64,000 bases of DNA from Mermis nigrescens (Eukaryota; Nematoda; Enoplea; Mermithida; Mermithidae). Of this stretch, positions 35,887 through 46,369 are shown piece after piece; position 1 is the stretch's first letter, and each line of letters starts with the position of its first letter. A program made the translations under genes and the position numbers. Where the stretch lies: contig JAVLUZ010000143.1 in assembly GCA_036768485.1 (NCBI GenBank), forward strand, positions 2,785,633-2,849,632, in the 5' to 3' direction. The notes under the pieces are model-generated. The model was given only the letters and a program-made list of their open reading frames with translations. It was not told where the DNA came from and searched no databases.

Positions 35887-38106
35887 CAGTCTCCGAATCG
35901 GAGTTCGGCTGAGCGCAGCGCAGTGGCTAAGTCGTCCTCAGCCTCCAGGTCAAATACTATAGGGATCTTAGGGATCCGATAGGAGGACAAAGCGGTCCCC
36001 TCAACCTGGGGCGCGACTTCAGGCGCCTCTGGCTGATTGCCTTCAATTTGGGGCTCGCCATTGTTTGCTGGCGGCGATGCGGTCGGGGCGGCGGCCTCCA
36101 GAGTTTCTACATTGGGGGCAGCTCCATGGAGGGTGTTATTACGGGAGCTTCCCGCAGCACCTCATCCATGAGCTGGACCAATGTGATTGGCTCCGAATTG
36201 TCGATCGGGGTCGAGTTGTTGTCAACCGGCCTCGAATAATGAGCCCTCGGCTGGCACTTGCATTGGCCACACCAGCACTCTGAAAAAAGAGTGGAAAATT
36301 CAGTTTTGGTGTTCAATTGACAAAGATTTTTCGGTACTTTTGAATTAATTTTGTGAATTTCTATTGATTTAATCTTTTCGAGATCGATTTGAGTTGTTTC
36401 TGATCGAAATTTTTCGATATCTGATTTGAAATTTTCAGAATCGTGTTGAATAGTTATTAATCGAAATTTTTCGATTTCAGATTCGATATTTTCCGAATCG
36501 TTTTGAATAGTTTTTAATCGATATTTTCCCTTGTCAGATTCAATATTTATGTGTTTTTCACTTGTATTAATATGTATCGGAAAATTTTCCGATGGGTCAT
36601 TGCCCGAAAACATTTGTGGGACCATGTTGGTCATGATGCTGTAATTACAGTCATCATTATCGATATTTTCTAGGGGGTCGTGAGAAATCAAATTATTTGT
36701 TGGTTCGCGATAAAATTGGGCGATTTTGTGGTCGATTTTGCGACAAATATGGGCGCCTCCCCTCGGGGGTAGATTGCTGCCTCATTTGTGTATGAGTTGG
36801 TATTTGTGACTCACTTATAAAGCGTGGTTTTGGGCGCTGTGCCACCGGCGATGGTCCGTAGCCGTTGTGGGCGCCGGTTTGGGCGGCTGACATGCTGCGG
36901 CTGCTGACCGTGGATGTGCCAGCATGCAGCCGTTGTATGGGTGCGATTAGTGCCACATCGTTCGCCACCATTGACGCCGATTGTCAGTTGCTAGTCGGGC
37001 GGACGGACGGTTGGGCGCCTGGCGACCACTCTCGCGCTCCTGGCGGGCCAAGCGCCACGCCATATCCCTCATTTGGGCCTCCATCATTTGGATACGCTCC
37101 ATCTTATCTGAATTAGCAAATATATTCTCATTACAACATGATTTAAGTTATCACGTAATACTTGTGACTCTACAAAATGAGCACATTTAAGAACTTCGTT
37201 TAAGGAGTTATATTCTCTATATTTAATTTTGTCCCTTATATGAGGGAGTAGACCATACGTGGGCAGCAAGAAAATTCTGGGGGGGGGTGCAAGATCTTTT
37301 TGAAGGTAAAAAAATGGCCTTAAAAATGGTGGTATGGCGATAAAAACACCATTTTTCGACGTTTCTCATCAAGCACTATCCATTGGCATCAAAAAATTGC
37401 GAAAAAAAAACGAAAAAAATTTTCAAAAATTGAATTCTGGGGGGGGTATTTCGATTTCTGGGGGGGGTATTTTGGTTTCTGGGGGGTGCATACCCCCAAA
37501 CCCCACGCCCAGGTGTGGAGTAGACCCTGAAAAATCGGTTTTAATATATTTTCTCTCGAATCTTCATCCAAAGTAGGATAAGCAACTCGTGCAAATTTTC
37601 TGAGTTCTTCAACATATTCGTTTACAGACTCTGAATTTTTCTGTTTTTTATCATAGATTAACTGCTGATATACGTCACTATCGCGTCCATCAGGAAAAAC
37701 AGTTTTTAGATGTTGTATATATTCTGCATATGTGGTGGGCTTGGGTCGCTTATTTTTAATTTTGCTTAAAAGCTGCTTTTGCTGCTCCACCTAAATTCGT
37801 TTCGAGATAATTTATGCGAAATTCATCATCTTGAGGGTTAATACCCTGTAAAAGCATAAATTTCGAAAATTCTTCTTCCCATTCTGTAAAATTATCGCCA
37901 AAATTTCCAGAATATATGGATGGAGGGCGTAAATTAAACAGATGGGTGGGATTTCGAGGTGTCCGAGTCGGTGGGTTGGTGGGTGTGATCGTATTTTGCA
38001 ACCCCTGCTCTATCGTGTCTAGTTTATCATGTAGAGGTGAAAGAAGCGATTTTAATGCGTTCTTTACAGTGGAATCGATTACTGAAGCTGCAGTTTGCGA
38101 TGTCAT
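35887..38106 (-). pseudogene. gag: gag, broken by frame shifts and a MITE
   Basis: First ATG at 38106 (the frame upstream begins with GTG). Pieces in order: 37760-38106, capsid-like (LRPPSIYSGNFGDNFTEWEE, LGGAAKAAF); 37518-37790 (PTTYAEYIQHLKTVFPDG, VNEYVEELRKFARVAYPTL); the MITE at 37254-37517; 37084-37253 (LLPHIRDKIKYREYNSLNEVL); about 36693-37089, Arg/Gln- and Pro-rich; 36107-36691, with three ~23-residue repeats (SENIESEIEKFRLITIQHD type) and a Cys-rich CWCGQCKCQ; and about 35887-36125, an acidic tail ending at the TGA just before the Env ATG. The Cys cluster may stand in for a zinc knuckle but is not the CCHC pattern. Coding quality is good between breaks, so the gene was active recently. 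Retroviral-type Gag builds the particle shell and binds genomic RNA. Confidence 0.75.
37254..37517 (+). mobile_element. hAT-type MITE, family A, copy 5 (inside gag)
   Basis: 264 bp with a perfect 8-bp duplication GAGTAGAC (37246-37253 and 37518-37525). Ends CATACGTGGGC and, complementary, CACACCTGGGC. It interrupts the capsid region of gag, whose coding-like sequence resumes on both sides. It therefore postdates the retroelement insertion, whose own LTRs are still very similar. Confidence 0.93.
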
Positions 38107-38308
38107 TTTATCGATTACTGCTTGACGAGTGTTTTTCGCTGGGGTATCCGAATTATGATCAGGATCCAGAATGATATTATGAAACACTTAGTTTATTCGA
38201 TTAAAATAATTCGATATTTACCGTATTTTATTCACGGATTTTACCAATAAAAGGTATTTGCTTAGTTTAGCAATGAAATTGAAATAAAATCAGCTCTTAA
38301 TATCAATA

Positions 38309-38920
38309 TTAACCTTTGTTAATTTTTTGGGGATAATTTTCCCTTTATATAATAAGCCTTTGCTTAATTTTAAGAATGAGGGGAGATTTTCCCTCGATAA
38401 GCCTTTGCTTAATTGGGAACCTTTGTTCCTTTTATTACTGAGTCTACGCTCTAGTAAAATTAGCAGACCTTTGTCTGAGAATTAATTGGGAACCTTTGTT
38501 CCTTCGATTACTGAGTCTATGCTCTAGTAAAATTAGCAGACCTTTGTCTGAGAATTAATTGGGAAGCTTTGTTCCTTCGATTACTGAGTCTATGCTCTAG
38601 TAAAATTAGCAGACCTTTGTCTGTGAAATATTACCCTCTGTAGACCTTTGTCTGGGGGGTTTTGTGGCCTTTGCCTAAAATATGGGTCGTCACCCAGAAA
38701 AAAAATGAATTTTTTTTTGAAAATTAGTCGATTTTTTCGACTTTTCAGACCTTTGTCTGTTTTTCGTTTCCTTTGAAACGTTTTATGTCGATTTTTCGAC
38801 TTTTTAGACCTTTGTCTAATTTGGTTTTTGGGTCTGTGCCCGAAAAGAGCTGAAAATTTCAAAATTTGTCGATTTTTCGACTTTCCAGACCTTTGTCTGT
38901 TTTACGTTTCCTTTGAAACG
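38309..38920 (-). promoter_or_regulatory. Leader array of about 16 hairpins with an invariant AAAG loop
   Basis: Between the primer-binding site and gag. On the sense strand each unit is a perfect 3-6 bp stem closed by AAAG. Examples (plus-strand spelling, loop CTTT): TTAAC/GTTAA at 38309, TAAGC/GCTTA at 38353 and 38398, GGAAC/GTTCC at 38416 and 38489, CAGAC/GTCTG at 38464, 38537, 38610, 38746 and 38886, TAGAC/GTCTA at 38805, CGTTTC/GAAACG at 38765 and 38905, GGC/GCC at 38666. The stems differ in sequence but keep pairing, while the loop does not change. Part of the array (38416-38623) is a ~73-bp tandem repeat; the rest is not. Two further GTCGA...TCGAC hairpins lie at 38727 and 38787. Confidence 0.85.
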
Positions 38921-39023
38921 TTTTAGAGCGGATGTATGGGGAATTTCCTTCACACCCTGTCAGTAAATGAACACACAAATAAACTAAGTCAAAACACTCG
39001 GTTTTCCTTACCTTGGCTTAACC

Positions 39024-39041
39024 ACTGTCGATGTCTCGCCA
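39024..39041 (-). promoter_or_regulatory. Candidate primer-binding site
   Basis: Two bases after the 5' LTR the sense strand reads TGGCGAGACATCGACAG. It starts with the TGG complementary to a tRNA CCA end, at the correct spacing. I cannot name the tRNA with certainty. Confidence 0.65.
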
Positions 39042-39043
39042 CT

Positions 39044-39543
39044 TGTTATGGTTAGGGGGCGCTTTAGGGTTTAGGGGTTGAGTTGCGGTCGGGGACTTCA
39101 GCTAGTTCGGAGGTCTTAAGGTTAAGACTTATGTGGTAAGTACCGAGAGTATTCCAACACACGTTTTATTAATCACAAAAACACGAATAGAAGACTAACT
39201 CAAAACCGACTCAAAAACCAATCGAACCAAAGACCAAAGACGAACCAAGGACCGAACCAATAAATGAACAAAACGCGCGACTTAAATACTTGATGGGCTA
39301 CGTGCCATCAGGCAACAAACGAAAGAGCTAAATTAGGCAAGAAACGAAATTCACTCAGATCGCTTTCGTCGATCCCTCACGTATTTCGCTTTTTGCCTCG
39401 CTTCTTCGACGGCTGCCTCGAGTCACGTATTTCGTCTTCCGCCATCAAATGCATGTCACCCCTAACTGCGCAATTCATTAATGTTCGACGCTTGCGCAGC
39501 TATCGGCGTCCTCACTGTCGTCAGTCCCTTGGCCGTCCTGACA
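39044..39543 (-). repeat. 5' LTR
   Basis: 500 bp, TGTCAGG...TAACA on the sense strand, nearly identical to 28984-29487. Promoter and polyadenylation signals must lie here; none is called individually. Confidence 0.93.
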
Positions 39544-39547
39544 AGTT

Positions 39548-41230
39548 CCCCGGAAACCTAATTGATGGCTCAAAAAGATTATTATTTAACTTGTTTTGGG
39601 ACCGAATTCCGGTGCTTGAAAATATTGAAGGTTCCTAAGTATAGTGTAGCACAAGAACAGAATTCAACAGCATGGAAATTCAACCGAGCCCAACATCGTT
39701 AATTAAATAATTAATTTTTACAATATTTTTGGACAGAAAATTATGAAGCAATGAAAAACACGACAGCATGAAAATACATGCTGCCGACTGTTGTGTTACG
39801 CTAATCGGTTAAAACAAACAATTTAATTACGAGGGCACGTAGCCCGCCAACGACATACAACAAAATGCCGGTGTGGCACACAAATAAAATAACAAATGCG
39901 TAGGGGCAAAAGAAACCTGCCCACTACGCGACGAAATGACAAGATTTCCCTGCAGCCACGCAGGGGAAAAACAACAGGGACAACGTGCGGAGACTACTCG
40001 ATGCACCTAAAAAAACGATGCACAGCGTACAAGCTGGCGTAAAGAGAGGCTCAAGAGCTCAATGTAAAATGAAAAGTCTTAAAGTTGAGGAATGATCGTA
40101 ATGTTGTCAAAACTGCGCTCGCACGCAGTTTTAAACGATACAAAAAAGAGGTGTATCAACGCGGACAAAGAAACGTGGAATGGATCTACGAGAATAACAA
40201 TAATCCTATGGGCAAAGCTTATGGTAAAGAATGAAGAATGTACAAACGGAATAGGCACAAATATGAGACACACACATATAGAGTTTTAACGCACATATGA
40301 TATGATAGCACATATACCAATTTGTACTCTACTTAAGCCCGAGTGCCCATTTTCCTATCCCGGATTTTTATTGAAAATAAGTATGGGAAAGGAAATGAAG
40401 ATAATTTTTGGAGGGAAGGTGGTCCCAGGCGACACACTATATGCGTTGCGCTTAGTGGTCACGTATGTGTGTATGTAAATTAAGCACAAAAATGCACAGC
40501 TGGGTCAAACAGTCATTGAAATGTAGGTACAACGTAGAACAAAACAAATGGAATTTTGCGTTGATCCAATGCAGTGAAACAGGGTGTAGAGCGATCTCTA
40601 CACTCCCCGGATATCGAGAAAAATTTGCACGCAGTGCAAATTTTTACGCACAAAAACGTTTGTGCGCAAAATTTTTGCCTTGAGCATGGCCCACGGCATG
40701 GAGTCGGGCGATTATCGATTTGTGTCAGCAGATCGAAGTGGGATGCTGACACATTTTTATGCATGAAACGTATGCATGAAAATGTACGGGATGGCGTATG
40801 GCTACGTCAAACAATTGAGCAGCGAGAGACAAAAAATGGTGTTGGCGATGCGTTGACAATGTGGTTTTGCACATTGTACGGAATGACTGTTTGCCCGGGA
40901 CCCGGAGAATTTTGAATTAAAAGTAATTTATGATAGGAGGGCAGGTCAGTCGGCTTAATTAGTATTGAGTACGAAAGGCTCAAATTATGGACAAATTGAG
41001 AACACATATGGACAAGGACAATAAATGAATCAAAGACAGACAAATACAGTAAAATAACAAATATGTTTTTAGGAAAAATCAGAAAAGTATACATCGTAAT
41101 AAAAATATACATGGAAAATAATGAATAACGGAGATATGTAAAAATATTGTAAGATAAAAAGGGTCCTAAAGTGGAGAGAAAAAATTTGGAATGTGGCTGC
41201 AGGAAAATTAACTAGTAAGAGAAAAATTAC
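39548..41230. other. Gene-free stretch with a palindrome cluster
   Basis: No supported gene. Within 40610-40780 several perfect short palindromes cluster: AAATTTGCAC/GTGCAAATTT, TTTTACGCAC/GTGCGCAAAA (loop region AAAACGTTT), and GCATGAAAC/GTATGCATG. Open frames on either strand here are explained by the repeats. Confidence 0.45.
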
Positions 41231-43476
41231 GGAAAAAACGATTAAAACAAATTAAACGAAAAATAAACGTACTGCTGGCGGTCAGTACGTCGTCCTGGCA
41301 CAGCAAAATCAAAATGATGAGCAAATAGTTCAAGTGCGGCGATCTGGTTGATCGTGAGGCAATGACAACTGAGCGGTACGACGACCATCAGTTGTGCACA
41401 AAATATTTGGCGTAATGCGTGACGTAGAATGGGCTCGGTTGTTTCCTCACGACGGAATAGGCATAAAATGCGGCGCGGCAATATGCTGCTGGACAGGATA
41501 ATGATCCTGCGATTGTGTAACCAAAACGCGTGGCACGGATACAGTCATCAGGGCTGTGCGATGCGGCGCAGCGGAATCGCGACAACAATGATTGTCTAAA
41601 CGCGACGGACGTTGAATAATACGGCCCGAAGCAGATGGTTAGGCCGATGGTTGAGCAGAAGTTTGCAAAGCTGCTCGCTCAGCTCTGGCGGCGCGGCGTA
41701 ACTGACGACTACGTTTGACACAATTATAATGACGCTGACACGATGCAAGACGTTCGGTAGGTTGCAACAAAACGTTTGGCTGACTAACCATAGACGTAAT
41801 GGCAAAATTGGTAGTATGGCGAATATGGTACGATTGTGGCGTTTCCTCAATAGCCTGTGTAGACCTATGGTCGCATCACTCTTGCTCCATGCGACAATGA
41901 CGTAAAGCAATTTGACCTTCAATAGATAAATCGACAGTGCATTGATACGTTTTTAGGGGCGGCTCTTCCGTTTGAGCCGCAGGCGCGTCATGGTTGCTTT
42001 GTCGATTGCGAATTTCTTCTAACGCGCCTGGGAGAGTTACTTCCAAGAAACCTTGGATTTGTTGACATGCGACATAGCGTGGAAAAACGAGTGGACAGCT
42101 GATTGGCGGGTCTGTGCGCGATTAAATTAACTGAATTCGCTTATGCGCTGTGTACAAGTCCGTAGTTGTCTCAATAATTTCAGGAAACTCAACAAAAACT
42201 TCTCTTGGAGACGGATTGAGAACTCTTTCCACAAAAATTGGTCTAAGCATTTGTCGAAGTTGTTCGACCATGCGCCAAGCAATTTGAGATTCTCGATACC
42301 AGAATTGGAATCTTAAAAACCGATTGTCGAGAAATTGAAGAAGCATTGGCGCGGACATGAAAGTCGTAGATTGAAAAGACGGAATGAAATGGAAAGTTGA
42401 CTTGTATTCTTCGAAAAATTCGTTCATTGAACTGAAAATATCAGCCATTAGGCGAATCGTTAAGGCCAAAGGAGCATGAAGGTCAGGTGGAGTCGTAAGA
42501 TGATGCGGAAAAAATTCTGATGGAATTGTATAGTTAGCTCGACGCTCGACTTGAGGCGGTTCTAGCAACCTTGGATGATTAGCTACGAACTCTAAACCAA
42601 CTTCATAGACCATTGGGCCGGTCGTGACGTAGAATCAAGTTAGACAAAAAGTCGAATCATTGTAGAAAGGACACGGATGTTGTGTAGATTTGCTCAGAAA
42701 CGGAATTGGCAAAGCTGGTCGAATTTCGATGGACATACCTGGTGCCGGATGTCGACCAGTTAGCACAACTTCGAGGCAACGGTTGTTGCCCGTCCAGCTT
42801 GATATACATTGTTGAACTTATTGGCCAGCTCTGCAATATGGCTGTTTTCGAATTCGATGAGACTATCAAGAAATGTATTGGCGAATTCTTGCCCTAAAGC
42901 TCTGACGAGATGAGCTCTGAAATCTTCAGTGTATGCACGCGTGGCATATTTGGCTGCCTGGTTCACAAGTGAATCTCGACTTTGAGCAAATATTTGCGCT
43001 TGTTGCTCAGTCAGCAACATTGGCGTGCATTCCTGAGTTTCTTTGTGATATTCGTCCACAACCTCTAAATCTTTGAAAAATCTTTCTTGGACAGCTTGAG
43101 CAAATTCATCTTTCAATTTTCGGACATGATCGCTTTTTCTTTCGCTTCGCCTTCCGGTACGATCAGATGTTTGTAACTGCAAGTTGGCTGATCTTGCATC
43201 ATCATTTCTTCTTCAGCTGTGATTGCTGGCTGAGATGTTTGCGGAAGCTCCGCTACATCTGCAATTGGACTTCTGGAAGCTTTGTCGACAACTTCAAAGA
43301 CTTTGTCATCATAGTCAAGGGCTTCTTCCTCATTTTCATAGACTTTATCAGGATATTTCGGCTCTGTATCTGGCCGTGAGACGGAAGTTGGCACACTTGT
43401 GCGCTGATCATCGTCGGTTGACGGAGGTGCAGAGACAAAAGGAGTTTGAGACGAAGATGCAGTCGATTCTTGCGAC

Positions 43477-43745
43477 CACACATGGGCGTGGGGGGTTTAG
43501 GGGGTATACACCCCCAGAAGTTGAAATACCCCCTCCAGAAATCAAAATACCCCCCTCCAGAAAATTTTTTTTGCTTCTTTAGCAATTTTTGATGCCATTG
43601 GATAGAGCTTGATGAGAAACGTCGAAAAATGGTGTTTTTTTTGCCATACGACCACTTTTAAGACCATTTTTTGACCTTTAAAAATTTTTTCACCCCCCCC
43701 AAGAAACTTTTTCACCCCCCAGAATTTCGGTGCTGCCCACCTATG
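43477..43745 (-). mobile_element. hAT-type MITE, family A, copy 6
   Basis: 269 bp with a perfect 8-bp duplication CTTGCGAC (43469-43476 and 43746-43753), matching the hAT preference NTNNNNAN. The coding-like sequence of the host locus resumes on both sides. Confidence 0.92.
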
Positions 43746-44094
43746 CTTGCGACGCTTCTGGTGCTAACGTGAAAGCTGGTTGCACCATTTCGATGTCTGA
43801 TTCGTTATCATCTTCTTCATATTCCTCTGCGCTCTCATCGAAGCTAGAGTTAGAATGTCCACTGATTGCGTTTTCCTTTTTTGAATTCTTCAGCCTTTTC
43901 TTTCTTTTTCTGTTCCGCAATATCTCTGCGTTTGATTCTCTTGGCGAGCTCTGCTTTAGATTTAGCAGGCATTGAGCCGGCTTGAGCCAAAGGCATATCA
44001 AATTTTTGATCCTTTTTGACTTTTTGATTTCCGGACATTTTCATCTCCGCCAAATTGCTCTCTATTGGTCAGAGCCGTTAGAGCAATATATGAG

Positions 44095-44256
44095 CAGGCA
44101 CGTAGCTGTGGGGGGACTGGGGGGGTCCGACCCCCCGAAATTCTGAAAAAACTGGAAAAATAGGACTTTTTACACGTTATTTTGTGCTATTTTTGGCTTA
44201 GACCCCCCAAAACTGGTGTTGGTCCCCCCAAAATAGGAGGGCCAGCTACGTGCCTG
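44095..44256 (+). mobile_element. hAT-type MITE, family G (162 bp)
   Basis: Inverted ends CAGGCACGTAGCTG...CAGCTACGTGCCTG with a perfect 8-bp duplication TATATGAG (44087-44094 and 44257-44264). No coding sequence. It splits the unrecognised coding locus. Confidence 0.92.
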
Positions 44257-44906
44257 TATATGAGCGATCAACTGCATGATGCACTATCAAAAGATACAGA
44301 TCCAGAGCACCGAGGGGATTGGTGATTAGATATCGAACCATCCGATCTTGCAACGGAGTTCGATTCCAAGCTTGACCTACTACCGTTCTGGCTGACTGAC
44401 AAATTTGGAGATTGAACATAAAGTGTAAAAGCGTTTGAAGATGATGATTTCCCGGAGTGGTTGCCACAGCTCTGGTGAAATTATTTGCGAGCGGAAGAGT
44501 ATCAATAATGTGAGCCTCGAAAACGTTGCGTTCGAATAGCTCGCGGTGCCTCTGATGCTGACGGCAACTTTGCTGATAGTGCTCCCAAGCAAAAAGGCGA
44601 GTCGCAAAATCCTAAATCCGTCGAAGTAGAATATGTGCAAGGTCGTAGATCTTATCACCGTTAAGTGATATTTGAAATCCTAAATCTGAACTGGAATATG
44701 TGCAAGGTTGTAAATCTTATCGCCCTTAGGTGAAATTTACCGCTCATGCATAGGCAGCGTAAAAATTATGGGGCTCCAGACGGGATCAAGTCCCAAAAAG
44801 TATCAATGATAACAATTCTAGGAAGTTCGCCAGATTCTTGGGCGAGAGGGGGTCTCTAGACCCCACCCAGACGCTTCATGCTCATATATGGTCCCGTTAA
44901 GTATTG

Positions 44907-45110
44907 CGACAGTGGGAATGTTGAGACAGTGGGAAATGTTGAGACAGCGGGAGTGTTGAGAATTCGAGTGGGAGTGTCGAGACAGTGTGAATGTTGAGAC
45001 AGTGGGAATGTTGAGACAGTGGGAGTGTTGAGAATTCGAGTGGGAGTGATGAGACAGTGGGAATGTTGAGACAGTTGGAATGTTGAGACAGTGGGAGTAT
45101 TGAGACGGTA
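44907..45110 (+). repeat. Minisatellite based on GTTGAGACAGTGGGAAT
   Basis: About ten 18-19 bp units; some are replaced by a 'gttgagaattcgagtgggagt' variant, giving a higher-order period. Frames through it (His-Ser-Asn-Thr-Val-rich) are repeat artefacts. Confidence 0.85.
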
Positions 45111-46369
45111 CCAATTGAAATCGGTGAGAATTTTAGGAGCGTATAGAGCAGAACTCGGCCTACAGTATGCGTGCTCGTCTGAAGTTTTTCCGGTCGGCCC
45201 TGAGTCGTTAATCGCATATTTACTGTAACCCTGCCTACGTCGCTTGGTTCCTCTGCAAACTAAACAGACTATAATAATTCTAACCAAGTTTATTTATCAA
45301 ATCAAAAATAAAAACTATTACAGAAAAAAGTTTATATTTCCTTTTTTGCTACTAAGTCTAAAATCAGCCAATTCTGGAGGGAGGATCATGAGGAACGGAA
45401 TTAGGAGATAGGGATTTCAAAACATAGGTACCAGAACCCGCCTTCATGCTCATTATCATTAAAAACGTATTTTTTGTGAAAACTGCTGAAGAACTAAAAT
45501 AAATATTTTTATTGAATCTTTTTTAAAAACCAATCAAAGAGAGCAAATTGAATAGCTAAAAAACGAGCAAAAATGACTCTTTTGAATTAGGTACATACAT
45601 TATGTCACTAAATTTTTGTTTTTCGTAAACATGTGCACAACTTTACTTTCAACGATATAGTTGCAGCACATATAAAATCTGTTTAGTGTAAACCTACTGA
45701 ATTTTATGCAAACTACAGGTCTAATAATATGGTGCGGTGCACACATAAAATTCCCAAAATTGTGGCTTGGAATGAGTATACTGTAAGGCACGCCTACAAA
45801 GCCTGTCCACCTAACTTTTCACAATTTTTTGCCAGCAGCTGCAGTACATCTTGGGGTATGCGCCTGTAAAAATTTGCTTGCTTCCTGCTCAAATTGATAA
45901 AAACACAGAGGTTTTAATGCCAAAATTTTGATTTTTGACACAAAAATAGTATATTTAAACGCTTGTTTACACAGAAATATAAAAAAAACACAAAATTTCT
46001 TGATGTCATATCGCAGCGCATTAAATAGTGTTTTATTGTATGGCATTTTGTTTGTCTATCTCAAAAATTGAATAAGTAGCACGCTAAATAGTGCAAGTGT
46101 TTAAAAACAGCAAAAATGATAAAAATAGAAACTTTGGTTTACTGTAGCTTGATGAATTAGGGATTTTGGTCAAAACAAATATAAAATTCGTTATCAGCAT
46201 GCAAAACTGTTCAACATATGTTTTTTTCAGATATGATTAATTTTTTACTTATCACAACTTTGGTCGATGCTCTCAGGAATCGTTTCTTAAAACATGTCAA
46301 AGCTTTCTTATTATCTGTTTTTCTGAGGCGTTGAACAACGTTTTGTAAAGGCGCGCTTAATTAGAAGCC
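45111..46369. other. Gene-free stretch
   Basis: AT-rich, no supported gene and no clear element ends. Confidence 0.4.

Larger units (their letters stand above)
28984..39543 (-). mobile_element. Complete LTR retroelement (Ty3/gypsy class) with an internal Env-like gene
   Basis: Flanked by a 4-bp duplication AGTT (28980-28983 and 39544-39547). Two LTRs of 504 and 500 bp, TGT...ACA, are highly similar, so insertion looks recent. In transcript order: LTR, primer-binding site (39024-39041), hairpin-rich leader, gag (split by a MITE), Env-like glycoprotein, protease, reverse transcriptase, RNase H, integrase with a GPY motif, polypurine tract, LTR. The RT-RH-IN order identifies the Ty3/gypsy class, as do the D35E integrase and 4-bp duplication. 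Single-base frame breaks separate most domains. Confidence 0.93.
41240..44640 (-). pseudogene. Unrecognised protein-coding locus, broken and MITE-ridden
   Basis: A long run of coding-like minus-strand sequence in pieces. 44260-44640 includes WEHYQQSCRQHQRHRELFE and VVGQAWNRTPLQDRMVRYL. 43860-44050 is Lys-rich (KAELAKRIKRRDIAEQKKK). 43741-43850 and 43113-43468 are acidic and Ser/Thr-rich. 42760-43182 is helix-rich (FLDSLIEFENSHIAELANKF), and 42122-42613 contains SEFFPHHLTTPPDLHAPLAL. Below 42122 the same frame continues to about 41440 through only three stops, with an Arg/Ala-rich block near 41680. Two MITEs with clean duplications split it. I recognise no domain. It could be a dead retroelement or viral ORF, or a host pseudogene. 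In-frame continuity across stops is the main argument that it was once coding. Confidence 0.5.

Noticed and set aside
35047..36283. Plus-strand ORFs opposite env and gag
   Set aside because: Shadows of minus-strand coding sequence; high GC near 36 kb keeps several frames open.
37389..37517. Reading the end of the gag ORF as a C-terminal extension
   Set aside because: Those codons belong to the inserted MITE, proven by its 8-bp duplication.
38309..38920. Interpreting the CCTTTG-array as Sox/TCF protein sites or insulator
   Set aside because: Possible, but flanking bases covary as palindromes around the motif, which RNA hairpins explain better; DNA-protein sites would not require this.
44818..45287. 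Three overlapping His/Ser/Asn/Thr-rich ORFs
   Set aside because: They are frames of an 18-19 bp minisatellite, with no start-context or domain support.
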